64,000 nt of DNA, from assembly GCF_010728925.1 (NCBI RefSeq), contig NZ_AP022608.1, forward strand, positions 1,984,001 through 2,048,000, given 5' to 3'. The notes below the pieces were generated by a model. The model was not told the origin of the DNA. It saw only the letters and a program-made list of their open reading frames with translations, and ran no database searches. The DNA comes from Mycolicibacterium gadium (GTDB lineage: Bacteria; Actinomycetota; Actinomycetes; Mycobacteriales; Mycobacteriaceae). The position numbers were made by a program, and so were the translations under genes. Positions 36,624 through 45,779 of the stretch are shown piece after piece (position 1 is the stretch's first letter; every line of letters begins with the position of its first letter).

Positions 36624-37505
36624 CTACGCGATCAAATTGGCGCAGAACGCCCAGCGTGCCGCCGTCGCCGACACCCAGTCGGCGACGACCGCCGGGTCGT
36701 CGGGCGGCTCGTCGACGATGACGAGTTCGTCGACGCCGAGGTCGGCCAGCGCTGCGGCATCTTCCGTGTGCAGATCGCGCAGGGCTACGGTCACACGCAG
36801 CGCACCGCGGTCGCGACCGCTTTCCGCGCACTGGGCGTCCAGGAATGCGATCCGTTCGGCCGCCTCGACAACCCCGTCGAGGTTGAAGCCGTACCAACCG
36901 TCACCCCACGCCGCGACCCGACGCAGCGCCGCGTCACTGTTCCCGCCGACGACGATCGGGATGGACCGACCATCGGCGGGTTTTGGGTTCACGCGCACGG
37001 AGTCGAACGCGACGAACTCCCCCTGGAACGTGGCGATGTCGTCACTCCACAACGCGCGCATGGCTGCCACATACTCCTTCGTGCGCGCGCCACGCCGTTC
37101 GAACGGGATACCAAGTGCCTCGAACTCCTCACGCGACCAACCGATTCCGACCCCCAGAGTCAGCCTGCCCGCGCTCAATTTGTCCAGCGTCGCGGCCTGT
37201 TTGGCCACCACCACCGGATTGTGCTCGGGCAGCAGCAAAACCCCGGTCGCGATCCTTATCGACGAGGTCGCAGCGGCCGCGAAGCTCAGTCCGATGAGCG
37301 GGTCGATCCAGTCCGCGGTGGACGGGATCGCGATCTGGCCGTCGTCGGAGTACGGATAACGCGATGCTGAATGGTCCACCATCACGACGTGCTCGCCCGA
37401 CCACAGGGTGGCGAATCCGGCGCGCTCCGCTCCGACCACGACGGCGTCGATGACCGAACGCTCGGCACCGGTTCCGATGCCGAGCGCGTGCAACCCCAGT
37501 TCCAT
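36624..37505 (-). CDS. LLM-class F420-dependent oxidoreductase
   Basis: The ATG at 37505 starts MELGLHALGIGTG, typical of this class, and gives 293 aa; the longer frame reads into the neighbouring gene. The luciferase-like barrel shows FATLWSGEHVVMVDH, LLLPEHNPVVVAKQAATLD, LGVGIGWSREEFEALG and IVVGGNSDAALRR. In mycobacteria such proteins usually use F420 rather than FMN. The substrate is unknown. It follows the Ntn hydrolase gene by 28 bp on the same strand and may be co-transcribed. Confidence 0.85.
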   Translation of the reverse strand: MELGLHALGIGTGAERSVIDAVVVGAERAGFATLWSGEHVVMVDHSASRYPYSDDGQIAIPSTADWIDPLIGLSFAAAATSSIRIATGVLLLPEHNPVVVAKQAATLDKLSAGRLTLGVGIGWSREEFEALGIPFERRGARTKEYVAAMRALWSDDIATFQGEFVAFDSVRVNPKPADGRSIPIVVGGNSDAALRRVAAWGDGWYGFNLDGVVEAAERIAFLDAQCAESGRDRGALRVTVALRDLHTEDAAALADLGVDELVIVDEPPDDPAVVADWVSATAARWAFCANLIA

Positions 37506-37533
37506 GCGGCGATGGTCCCACGCCGGCCGCGGA

Positions 37534-38229
37534 TCACTCGAAGAGTTCGTCGATTGCCTTCTGCTCCAAGTCAATCCATTTGGCGACCCGCTCGCGGACC
37601 TGCCCGACCTCGTCTTCCTCGAAGTGCCGGGCCCCATCGGGTGTGATCCGGCAGATGTCCATCGGACCACCGATGCTCGGCGACGACGTGTCCAGTGTGT
37701 CGAGTACCCGCAGGGCCGCCACGACGCCGTAGTCGACACTGCGCTTGGACATCTGGAAATGTGCCAGCAGCGCGTAGGCCTGCTGGGCCATCGGCGAGCC
37801 ACTGCCGACTGCTTGAAAGCCGGTTTCTTCGTGGTGTCCGATCAAGCCGTGCGGATCGATGTCGACGATGAACGGCTTTCCGTCGGAGTAACCCGCGGCC
37901 AACATGTACGTCGACGGGGTCGCACCGGGCTTCCCGCCGGGAACCTCGGCGATGAAGCTGCTGTAGTGCTGTTCGAGCACGGGCACCACGCGTTGCTGGA
38001 GAGCGTGGCCGACGTCGGGCGCTTCGACGATCGCGTCCGCCTCGGCATCGAAGATTCGCTCGAGGTCGAACAGCACGGCCCGAGACCCGCTCCCACCCCA
38101 CGCGGCGTGCTTGCCGAGTGCGTGCAGCTTCTGGGCTGGATAGCTCACTGCGCGCACCGGATCGGTGATTTGCGAGTCCGACGCCATCACCAATCCGTCG
38201 GCACACCGCAATGCGAGAACGACCGTCAC
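37534..38229 (-). CDS. proteasome-type Ntn hydrolase, distinct from PrcB/PrcA
   Basis: 231 aa with no pro-peptide: it begins Met-Thr. Once the Met is removed the nucleophile is Thr1, and the proteasome partners fall at exactly Asp17 (ASDSQ) and Lys33 (AQKLHALG), numbering without Met. GSGSPMAQQAY corresponds to the region containing Ser129/Gly. The fold is therefore a proteasome beta-like peptidase, closer in design to the Anbu/BPH group than to PrcB, which has a pro-peptide. It could form a homomeric ring or use a ligand-gated function. Neither Mpa nor pup genes are in the window. Confidence 0.75.
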   Translation of the reverse strand: MTVVLALRCADGLVMASDSQITDPVRAVSYPAQKLHALGKHAAWGGSGSRAVLFDLERIFDAEADAIVEAPDVGHALQQRVVPVLEQHYSSFIAEVPGGKPGATPSTYMLAAGYSDGKPFIVDIDPHGLIGHHEETGFQAVGSGSPMAQQAYALLAHFQMSKRSVDYGVVAALRVLDTLDTSSPSIGGPMDICRITPDGARHFEEDEVGQVRERVAKWIDLEQKAIDELFE

Positions 38230-38286
38230 ACCTCACCTCTACCCAGATGGTGTTCGTCTCACTCCGCACCGTGGAATCGTGGAGGG

Positions 38287-38481
38287 ATGGATGTGGACCG
38301 CGTGGCGGAACTTCAGCGCTGGCAGGACTCCGGGGCGTTGTGGGAGGTGCTCGCCCGAAAGAGCGGCTCCGTCACGGTGGCATTGTTGCGGTGCGACGGC
38401 GGTGAGGAGATGGAACGGTTCACCTCCGACGATCCGCGTCTCTTGGCGTTCATCGGCGACCGGCGCAGCAGCGACGAGTAA
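38287..38481 (+). CDS. small conserved mycobacterial-type protein
   Basis: 64 aa from the ATG at 38287, preceded directly by GGAGGG. It reads RVAELQRWQDSGALWEVLA, then TVALLRCDGGEEMERFTSDD and LLAFIGDRRS. Composition and lack of low-complexity runs suggest a real globular mini-protein. It is divergent from the Ntn hydrolase. Function unknown. A hairpin terminator follows. Confidence 0.65.
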   Translation: MDVDRVAELQRWQDSGALWEVLARKSGSVTVALLRCDGGEEMERFTSDDPRLLAFIGDRRSSDE

Positions 38482-38492
38482 CGAAAGCCAGA

Positions 38493-38519
38493 GAAGCCCC
38501 GCCCAGAGGACGGGGCTTC
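38493..38519. terminator. bidirectional hairpin terminator
   Basis: GAAGCCCCG (38493-38501) pairs with CGGGGCTTC (38511-38519) around a 9-nt loop, between the convergent 64-aa gene and the secreted Pro/Gly-rich gene. Confidence 0.8.
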
Positions 38520-38532
38520 CGCTGACGTGTCA

Positions 38533-38871
38533 TCAGAACGGCGCGGTTCTGAAACCACCTTCCCACTGCACGCCCCAGGCATTCAGCTCACTGTTCCACT
38601 CCACCGGGAGCCACGGCGCCCAGTACGGCGGCGGCGGAGCAGGTGGCGCCCACACCGGCACGAAGCCGCGATGCCCCGGCGGCGGAAGGCCACGCTGTCC
38701 GGGCGGCAATGGATTACCCGGACCGCCGACATTCACCCCCGGACCTGGACCAGGCCACGGTGGACCCGGCCACTTCGGATCGGCATTGGCGACACCTGCG
38801 CCAACCCCGAATGCACCGGCGGCAAGAGCGCCGGCGCATATCGCCGTGATCACGCTCTTCTTGATACTCAT
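38533..38871 (-). CDS. secreted Pro/Gly/Trp-rich protein
   Basis: 112 aa with a signal peptide (VITAICAGALAAGAFGVGAGVANA). The mature part is dominated by Pro, Gly and Trp (WPGPPWPGPGPGVNVGG) and ends with a short Trp-rich segment (VEWNSELNAWGVQWEGGF). No catalytic or known binding domain is visible. Similar small secreted mycobacterial proteins are common and uncharacterised. It is likely exported to the cell envelope. Confidence 0.72.
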   Translation of the reverse strand: MSIKKSVITAICAGALAAGAFGVGAGVANADPKWPGPPWPGPGPGVNVGGPGNPLPPGQRGLPPPGHRGFVPVWAPPAPPPPYWAPWLPVEWNSELNAWGVQWEGGFRTAPF

Positions 38872-38967
38872 CAGGTCGACTCCCTCGATCGGCGCATCCG
38901 CGACCTGCGAATACGCTGCTCAATTGCGACCCCCGACCTCACGAGGCTACCCACCGCCGGCTCCGAA

Positions 38968-39507
38968 CTAAACACCTGCTCGACGCACCAGAGCGACAAA
39001 CGCCGCAACAGCCGCATCGACGCGGTCGCGGTCGTCGGTGGCGACCAGATCAAGCAACAACCCCCGCGCGACGGCCAGCCCCAGACGCATCATCGCGGGA
39101 TCGACCGACTGGGCGGCGTCGTCGGTCAGCCAGTCGTCCACTGCGCCGGGCAGCATTGCTGAGAACGGCGCCTCGCCCTGTGCGCCGCGCGCGTAGCACT
39201 CGAAGAACAGGCGCTCGAAAGGGCGCAGTTCAGTCCTACGCAGGTTGGCCCACATCGCGCCGATCGCGTCGGCTGGTTCGGTGGGCAGGTGACTCATCAT
39301 CGACATCTGGCGACGTTCAACCTCCCCGACTATCGCGAGCAGCAGTTCATTGCGGGAGCCGAAGTGGTGTAACAGCATCCGATGGCTCGTCCCGACCGCC
39401 GCCGCAACGTCGCGCAAGGACCGGTCACCGATCCCGCGCGCGGCGAATTCCGCGACCACCGCGTCGAGCAGTTCTTGGCGGCGCTCGAGGTCAGGAGGCC
39501 GGGCCAT
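38968..39507 (-). CDS. TetR-family regulator paired with SRPBCC protein
   Basis: 179 aa. The HTH reads LRDVAAAVGTSHRMLLHHFGSR, a TetR recognition region. Its start overlaps the SRPBCC stop by 17 bp, so the SRPBCC gene is upstream in a two-gene operon. A perfect palindrome over the SRPBCC start codon (39935-39954) is a likely operator, giving autoregulation. Confidence 0.87.
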   Translation of the reverse strand: MARPPDLERRQELLDAVVAEFAARGIGDRSLRDVAAAVGTSHRMLLHHFGSRNELLLAIVGEVERRQMSMMSHLPTEPADAIGAMWANLRRTELRPFERLFFECYARGAQGEAPFSAMLPGAVDDWLTDDAAQSVDPAMMRLGLAVARGLLLDLVATDDRDRVDAAVAAFVALVRRAGV

Positions 39508-39937
39508 CGAGGTGGTACGACTGCTCGCTTCGCGCTTTCAGGCCTGCGGCCTCCAACTCGAGGTATCTCCGCGTCAGTCGGCGCATGAGCAGGCCGACCA
39601 GCGCCCCAATCGGTCCGCCCTGGTCGATCTGCTGACGTACTCGGGTACGGCCGTCGGCGAGACCCTCGATGTCATGGCTCGCCTTGGTCAGCCCACCGGG
39701 CGAACGTTGGACCCACGTCCATGACTTGCCCGGTTCGACGTCGGCGACCTCCCAGACGAGCTTCGGCATGCGCGGCTGCTTGATCTCGAATCGTTTGCCC
39801 ACCGAAATGCCGGGCCCATCGAGCGCGACCAGGCTGGTGACCGAGGCCGTCCATTCGGGCCAGCGTTCGACGTCGCTGAAGACATCCCACACGACTGTGG
39901 CCGGTGCGTCGATCTCGACGCCATCTTCGGTAATCAT
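39491..39937 (-). CDS. SRPBCC (START-like) protein
   Basis: The ATG at 39937 gives 148 aa; the longer frame upstream crosses the palindrome and is unlikely. The fold signature is clear: VEIDAPATVVWDVFSDVERWPEW at the start, a middle WEVADVEPGKSWTW strand pair, and a long C-terminal helix (GALVGLLMRRLTRRYLELE). These proteins bind hydrophobic ligands such as polyketides or lipids. Being in an operon with a TetR gene, it may bind the same ligand the regulator senses. Confidence 0.85.
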   Translation of the reverse strand: MITEDGVEIDAPATVVWDVFSDVERWPEWTASVTSLVALDGPGISVGKRFEIKQPRMPKLVWEVADVEPGKSWTWVQRSPGGLTKASHDIEGLADGRTRVRQQIDQGGPIGALVGLLMRRLTRRYLELEAAGLKARSEQSYHLDGPAS

Positions 39938-39954
39938 GTACCAGAAGGTACATG
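39935..39954. promoter_or_regulatory. 20-bp palindrome over the SRPBCC start codon
   Basis: CATGTACC (39935-39942) and GGTACATG (39947-39954) are perfect inverted arms around AGAA. The left arm contains the start codon (minus strand) of the SRPBCC gene. This is a good candidate operator for the TetR gene in the same operon. Confidence 0.6.
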
Positions 39955-40081
39955 AATTGGAGCCCGCGCGGAAGTATCCGACTCCCCGCAAACAACCGAA
40001 GTGCATGCGGAAACGGCTGGACCGCCACTACCGTCGAGCGAACAGCTGAATCTCCATCAGCTGATGCACGAAAGGCCCTCC

Positions 40082-42346
40082 ATGGCTATGAAGTACTTGG
40101 CAACGACGTCAACCGGCTATGGACGTTTCATCGGCAGGGTCGGCGCGCTGGCGGTCGCGCTCGGGATCGGAGCCGCAGTCGCCAACTGCCCGACTGTGGC
40201 ATGGGCACAGGACGGACCGTCGGGTGCCTCGGACTCGTCCCCCGGCGGCGCGGGAACGACGGACACCGGGTCTGCCGGAGGACAGAACACGGGCACGGCG
40301 GGTGCAACGGGTGCAACGGGTGCAACGGGTGCAACGGGTGCAACGGGTGCAACGGGCACGACGGTCGGTGTGAACGCCGGCAACGACGACTCGAACAATG
40401 ACGACTCGAACAATGACCGAGACGAAGACGAAGAGGGATCACCCAATGACCGCAAAGGATCAGTTGGGTCGAAGAAGAACGAGGGTGACGACTCGAACCG
40501 CATCACCCGCAAGCTGAATACGCGTAGCAGCCGCGTCTCGCTTGACGAGCATGTCTACACCGTTCGACAGGCATTCAACGCCCCACGGACAGCAGCCACC
40601 ACATCAACGGTCACCAACCGACCGGAATCGCGAGACGCCGTGAGCACCGCCGCGGCCGCCGATCCAAGGCCTGCCCCGGTCGAGAAGGTGTTTACCGCGA
40701 TCGTCCCGCCGTCGCCGAAGGAGTTGCCGCGGGTCACCTCCCCCGCCGCGACGGTGTCCACCGACATCGGCGGCGTGGTCGATACGGTGTTGTCCGCCTT
40801 GGGTTTCAGCTCGCAGGCGGCCACCGGACCGACGGCACCGCCACAGCCTCCGATGGCGTGGGCGATGCTGGGCTGGGTGCGCCGAGAGCTCGGAAACTTC
40901 GAATCGCGCGTCATCTCTGCCACCAGTGGGCCGGTCGCGGCTTTGGTGACCGAGGACGTGACCGCCGCAGCCACCAGCCCGCTGGCCACACCTCAGCAAT
41001 TCACCGCCGAGAAGATCGCCGGCCAAACCGCACAATCGTTGCCGGTGACCATCATGAAAATCGTGCTGCGCCAGCAGTTCCTGACCGCAGCCAACAAGCT
41101 GTACCCCGACGGTATCGACGCGGAAAACCTGGCGCAGCTTGACCGGGCGGTTGACGAATACGCCAGGGCCGCGTCATTCCAGCAGCTGCTGCTCGACTCC
41201 ATGAACCCGACGGTGGTCGCCCAGGTCGCCCCGCCGCACGTCTGGGACGGCCGGTACGTGGCCGGGACCCGAATCCTCTACGACAACCCTGACACCGTCT
41301 ACCGCTTCATCGGAGTCAACGGTGCGTCGTCGTACGTCATCAGAGGTCAGTTCCACGATTGGGACAATGTCGAAGCACGGCCGACCAACGTCACCTTCAG
41401 TGTGTTGTCGGGCGCTTCAGGAACGACGACCACGGTCATGACCATCACTCCGGACATGGTCAACGAGGACGGTAGCTTCGAGATCACCGTCGGCCGAGAA
41501 CCCGCAGACGGACGGCCGAATCACCTTCAGCTGACCAACGAATCGACGATCATCGCGGTGCGCGACACGTTGGGCGACTGGAACGAAGAAATTCCGATGA
41601 GCCTCACCGTCGAGCGCGTTGCGGGCCCGCCCCCCAGCTTGTTCGCTCAGCTCGGCGGCTTCACGTTCTTCGGAAGCCGCATCGTCGACAGTCCCATCCT
41701 GGTCGACCTGGTGTCGACGGTCCCACCAGCGCCGTACATGCCCCCAGCACTGCGGGGCGCGTTCGCCACGTTCATTCTCATCGTGCGTGGCGCAGCGGAG
41801 CAGGAAAAGTACATGGCGCTGGCGACCACCGACCCGGAAACCGGGGAACCCCGCCCAGTCAACACCGTCAGCCAGCCGTCCAGTAATGCGGAGTTCCTCG
41901 CGAACCAGCTGCAGAGCAACGGCCACTTCCAACTCGAGGACGACCAGGCCCTCGTGCTCACCATCGATCCCGGCGACGCCGGATACTTCGTCGTGCCGAC
42001 CTACAACGTGTGGACGATCACGAACGACTACCGGAACGAGCCCGCCAGCCTGAACATGGACCAAGCGAAGCGGAACCCCGATGGCACGTACACCGTGGTG
42101 ATCTCGCCGACGGATCCGCTTGCGGCGAATTGGATTTCGACGAATGACTTGAATCAGGGCACCCTGGCGATTCGGTTCCAGGACATCGACCCCGACTCGC
42201 CGAATCAACCCCGCATCGTCGATCAGCGCGTCATGACACACGACGAGCTCCGCGAGTTCCTGCCTGCAGAGGACTTCATCACCGAACAGGACCGGCTGGA
42301 TCAGATCGAATCGCGCCAGGACGGCTTCGACAGACGCTGGACGTAA
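40082..42346 (+). CDS. large secreted protein with Gly-Ala-Thr repeat and DUF1214-like C-terminus
   Basis: The ATG at 40082 has AAAGG at 40071-40075; 754 aa. A signal peptide (ALAVALGIGAAVANCPTVAWA) is followed by a Gly/Thr/Ala-rich segment with six GAT repeats and an acidic Asp/Asn/Glu segment, then a globular part from about residue 270. The C-terminal 300 residues contain TRILYDNPDTVYRFIGVNG, VPTYNVWTITNDYRNEP and YTVVISPTDPLAANWI, resembling DUF1254/DUF1214-type proteins. The surface-exposed repeat part may be O-mannosylated. Function unknown. Confidence 0.75.
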   Translation: MAMKYLATTSTGYGRFIGRVGALAVALGIGAAVANCPTVAWAQDGPSGASDSSPGGAGTTDTGSAGGQNTGTAGATGATGATGATGATGATGTTVGVNAGNDDSNNDDSNNDRDEDEEGSPNDRKGSVGSKKNEGDDSNRITRKLNTRSSRVSLDEHVYTVRQAFNAPRTAATTSTVTNRPESRDAVSTAAAADPRPAPVEKVFTAIVPPSPKELPRVTSPAATVSTDIGGVVDTVLSALGFSSQAATGPTAPPQPPMAWAMLGWVRRELGNFESRVISATSGPVAALVTEDVTAAATSPLATPQQFTAEKIAGQTAQSLPVTIMKIVLRQQFLTAANKLYPDGIDAENLAQLDRAVDEYARAASFQQLLLDSMNPTVVAQVAPPHVWDGRYVAGTRILYDNPDTVYRFIGVNGASSYVIRGQFHDWDNVEARPTNVTFSVLSGASGTTTTVMTITPDMVNEDGSFEITVGREPADGRPNHLQLTNESTIIAVRDTLGDWNEEIPMSLTVERVAGPPPSLFAQLGGFTFFGSRIVDSPILVDLVSTVPPAPYMPPALRGAFATFILIVRGAAEQEKYMALATTDPETGEPRPVNTVSQPSSNAEFLANQLQSNGHFQLEDDQALVLTIDPGDAGYFVVPTYNVWTITNDYRNEPASLNMDQAKRNPDGTYTVVISPTDPLAANWISTNDLNQGTLAIRFQDIDPDSPNQPRIVDQRVMTHDELREFLPAEDFITEQDRLDQIESRQDGFDRRWT
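40301..40354 (+). repeat. six perfect copies of a 9-bp repeat
   Basis: GGTGCAACG repeats six times in frame (40301-40354), encoding Gly-Ala-Thr, followed by one degenerate copy. Being a multiple of three, copy-number change would alter length but not frame, a typical variable-number tandem repeat. A second short repeat of 15 bp (two copies, encoding DDSNN) lies just downstream near 40386-40415. Confidence 0.85.
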
Positions 42347-42355
42347 TCTCGCCGA

Positions 42356-44041
42356 ATGGACAACTCGTCAGCCGACGCCGTATTCAATCGGCTCAGCCGC
42401 CGCGAGGTCGCGCTCGATCTCGTCGAGGCAGTCGAGGACGAGGTCGTCGACTCCGTCGGCACTGTCGCTTTACCGTACGCCGAGCCGGCGCTCCTCCTGC
42501 AGAAGATGGAGAACAAACTCGTCCGGCACCATCTCGCCAAACCGGAGGTGTTGAGAGCCGAGGAGCTGCGCAAGCTGCGTTACATCCTCAACTTCGCCCG
42601 GCTCGCCGATTTCGAGCCCGGGGCAGCGGGGCCCGGCGGCAGCCGCGGACGCGGCGACGTCTCGGTGGGCGGCGAGGTGGCGCCTTGGCGCGCCAGGGTG
42701 GCCGATTCGCTGTACGGCCCGCTGCGCGAGGAACGTGACCCGGCAAGGGCATTGGCGAAGGCGCGCGATGTCCTGGCCGAACTGACCGACGACCAGGACC
42801 TGCAACGTCGTCAGCTGATCGGCAATCACGGGAACGACTTCTCCCCCGCCGAACTCGATGCCGAGGTCGGATACAAGAAACTCGTCACCGTACTCGGCGG
42901 CGGTGGCGGTGCAGGGTTTGTCTATATCGGCGGCATGCAACGACTGCTCGAGGCGGGTCAGGTACCGGACTACATGATCGGCTCATCATTCGGATCGATC
43001 ATGGGCAGTGTGGTCGCTCGGGCTCTGCCGGTGCCTATCGAGGAGTACGTCGCGTGGGCCAAGACCGTGTCGTACGGCGCGATCCTTGGCCCCGAACGCC
43101 TTCGCCGCAGACACGGGCTGGCCGGTATGTTTTCGTTGCGCTTCGACCAGTTCGCCGATGCGCTGTTCAGACGTGCCGATGGCGAGCGGATGCGGATGTC
43201 GGACTTGGCGATTCCATTCGACGTCGTGGTCGCCGGTGTGCGCAGGCAGCCGTATGCAGCTCTGCCGTCGAGGTTTCGCCGCCCGGAACTGGCGGCGTTG
43301 CAGATGCGGACGCTGCCCTTCCTCCCCATCGGTATCGGGCCCCAGGTAGCGGCCCGATTGTGGCAGGTGTCTGCATTCATCGACCTGCGGGTCGTCAAGC
43401 CGGTCGTCATCGGCGACAACGACCAGACTCGCCAGTTCGACGTCGTTGACGCGGCGTCCTTTTCGTCGGCCATTCCCGGTGTGCTGCACCATGAAACGAG
43501 CGATCCGCGAATGGTCCCGTTGCTCGACGCGCTGTGTGAAGACAAGGAGGTCGCCGCGTTGGTCGACGGTGGCGCCGCGAGCAACGTGCCCGTCGAGCTG
43601 GCGTGGAAGCGGGTCCGCGACGGCAGGCTCGGCACCCGTAATGCCTGTTATCTGGCATTCGACTGCTTTCACCCGCAATGGGATCCCCGTCACCTGTGGC
43701 TGATCCCGATCGCCCAGGCGGTCCAGCTGCAGATGGTGCGCAACGCTCCGTATGCCGACCATCTGGTGCGCTTCGCGCCGACGCTGTCGCCAGCGAATCT
43801 CGCACCGTCGGCGGCGTCCATCGACCGCGCCTGCACGTGGGGACGTAAGAGCCTCGACAAGGCCATCCCCGTGACGACCGCGCTACTTCAGCCGACGTGG
43901 TGGGAGGGTGACCGGTCTGCAGTCCCGGGCGCCGAGCCCGCCCACCCGGCATCGGTGGCGTCGCCGATGAGCGCGGTGATGGCCGCCACCCACGAGCCCG
44001 CGAACCGCTTGGCGCGGTGGCGAAATCGACGCCTGACATGA
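42356..44041 (+). CDS. patatin-like phospholipase
   Basis: 561 aa. After an N-terminal helical domain (about 150 residues) comes the patatin domain: the oxyanion Gly-rich loop GGGGGAGFVYIGG, nucleophile elbow G209-S-S211-F-G and the Asp of the dyad at D404 (DGGAASNVPV). The Ser-Asp dyad hydrolyses acyl esters of lipids. No signal peptide, so it acts inside. It is transcribed 9 bp after the secreted repeat protein and may be in one operon. Confidence 0.88.
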   Translation: MDNSSADAVFNRLSRREVALDLVEAVEDEVVDSVGTVALPYAEPALLLQKMENKLVRHHLAKPEVLRAEELRKLRYILNFARLADFEPGAAGPGGSRGRGDVSVGGEVAPWRARVADSLYGPLREERDPARALAKARDVLAELTDDQDLQRRQLIGNHGNDFSPAELDAEVGYKKLVTVLGGGGGAGFVYIGGMQRLLEAGQVPDYMIGSSFGSIMGSVVARALPVPIEEYVAWAKTVSYGAILGPERLRRRHGLAGMFSLRFDQFADALFRRADGERMRMSDLAIPFDVVVAGVRRQPYAALPSRFRRPELAALQMRTLPFLPIGIGPQVAARLWQVSAFIDLRVVKPVVIGDNDQTRQFDVVDAASFSSAIPGVLHHETSDPRMVPLLDALCEDKEVAALVDGGAASNVPVELAWKRVRDGRLGTRNACYLAFDCFHPQWDPRHLWLIPIAQAVQLQMVRNAPYADHLVRFAPTLSPANLAPSAASIDRACTWGRKSLDKAIPVTTALLQPTWWEGDRSAVPGAEPAHPASVASPMSAVMAATHEPANRLARWRNRRLT

Positions 44042-44057
44042 TTCTGACCGCCCTCAG

Positions 44058-45538
44058 ATGACCGAAACCGTCGCGGTGCTCGGCGCCGGGCCCGGCGGGC
44101 TCGTCACGGCACGGTGGCTGTGTTCGCAGGGGTTCGAGCCGACGATCTTCGAGGAGCAGCCCCAGCTGGGTGGGCAGTGGACCGGTCTGCGGGGTTTCAG
44201 CGGTGTGTGGCCGGCGATGTACACCAACACCAGTCGCGTGTTGACGGCCTTCAGCGACCTGGATCACGACAGCGACCAGACGTTCATGTCCAACCGCGAG
44301 GTCCTCGACTATTTGAACCGCTACGCCGACATGTTCGGTCTGCGGCCCCGGATCCGGTTCGGACAACGGGTGGACCACGTCGGTCGCACCGGAACCCGAT
44401 GGCGGGTGACGCTCAACGGCACCGACGAGGTCTTCGACCGCGTCGTGGTGGCATCCGGCAGGTTCCGCTCCCCGCCATACCCGAAGTGCCGGGTATCGGG
44501 ACGTTCGCCGGCGCCGCAGGCGCGAGGTCGACGTTCGGCTATCGAGGAGCGAATCCCTATGTGGGTAAGCGTGTTCTGGTGGCCGGCTGCGCGGTCAGCG
44601 CGTTGGACATCGCCACGGAACTCGCGCACCTCGGTGCGACGCGGGTGGTCGTCACCCAGCGACGTCAACGCTACGTCCTACCCAAGTTCGCCGCGGGCAT
44701 CCCGTCCGACCATCGGATCTTCACGCGGTACGGAGCGCTGGCGAACGAAACACTCCCACCGGCCGAGATCGATCGCCAACTCAAAGAGATCGTGATGGAG
44801 GCCAACGGCAGCCCCGAACAGTACGGTGCGCCGGCGCCTCATCCTTCACTGTTCGCCGCCGGTGTCACGCTCAATCAGGGCTATCTCCCACTGGTCGCCG
44901 AAGGACGAATTTCGGTGCGGCCGTGGATGACGTCGATCGACGGAGCGAAGGTGAGCTTCGACGACGGACACGTCGAGGAGTTCGACGGGATTCTGTTCGG
45001 GACGGGGTTCGCATTGGATCTGCCGTTTCTCGGCGACGAAATCCGACACGCTCTCGACGCCGACGCGGCGCACCTGGACACCGACCGCTTCACCTTCCAC
45101 CCCGACCTGCCGGGCCTGGCGATTGTGGGCATGTGGGATCAGTCCGGCGGATACTTTGTACCACTGGAACTTCAAGCCCGCTGGATCGCCTACACCTGGG
45201 GTGGGGTGGTACCGCAGGCCGACGAGAGCGCGCAGAGGGCAGTGATCGCGGGATACCGTGCGAGGCGCGGACTGTCGCAGAAGACCCGGATGAACTTGGT
45301 GGCAGTGGCCTTTGCGCGCGCGGCCGGTGTGGAGCCGCATCTGGAGAACTGGCCGAATCTGCGCAGAGCATTGCTGTTTGGTCCGCTGGCGCCGAGTTGT
45401 TTCCGGCTCGAAGGCCCCGATGCGCTCCCCGAAGCGCCTGCGCGGTTCACGCGCGACGCCGCTGCGTTTGGCGCCATCACGTCCAACGAGATGACCGAAC
45501 GGGAAAGCCGCTATTGGTCGCAGGTGGTGGAACGCTAG
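44058..45538 (+). pseudogene. flavin-containing monooxygenase, single-base frameshift
   Basis: The first frame (44058 on) gives the FAD motif VLGAGPGGLVTARWL and GGQWTGLRGF, then derails after VVVASGRFRSP. A second frame resumes at AIPEVPGIGTF with the NAD(P)H motif VLVAGCAVSALDIATEL and runs to 45538. The total length (1481 nt) is one short of 494 codons, so restoring one C in CCCC (44470-44473) yields an intact 493-aa protein. Could be a fresh pseudogene or a homopolymer sequencing error. Confidence 0.75.
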
Positions 45539-45550
45539 GCGTAGCGTGCG

Positions 45551-45778
45551 CTATCGCGCGCGCTCCTCTGTCGAAGCGTGCCCCCATGGCCCTGTGTCGA
45601 ACGCTCGCCGCGCGGCGGAGATCGCGGTGTCGACGTCCGCCGGCCGTGCGTCCGGAGCCTGGGCGATCACTTCTCCCGTGGCCGGCGAGATGTCCTCGTA
45701 GCGGCCCGAATCCGGTTCTGCCCACTGCCCACCGATATACAACGGGTAGGAGTCGATCAACGGGCGCGCGTTGACCAT
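45551..45778 (-). pseudogene. truncated aldehyde dehydrogenase N-terminus
   Basis: 75 codons encoding YPLYIGGQWAEPDSGRYEDI and SPATGEVIAQAPDARPADVD, the first strands of an aldehyde dehydrogenase (full length about 480 aa). It stops after ERAR and nothing downstream continues it. It begins one base past the nagA stop on the same strand. A remnant of a deleted gene; whether it is translated is unknown. Confidence 0.7.
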
Positions 45779-45779
45779 G

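Noticed and set aside
40303..40362. CRISPR-like short repeats
   Set aside because: The units are 9 bp, contiguous and in frame within a gene; there are no spacers.
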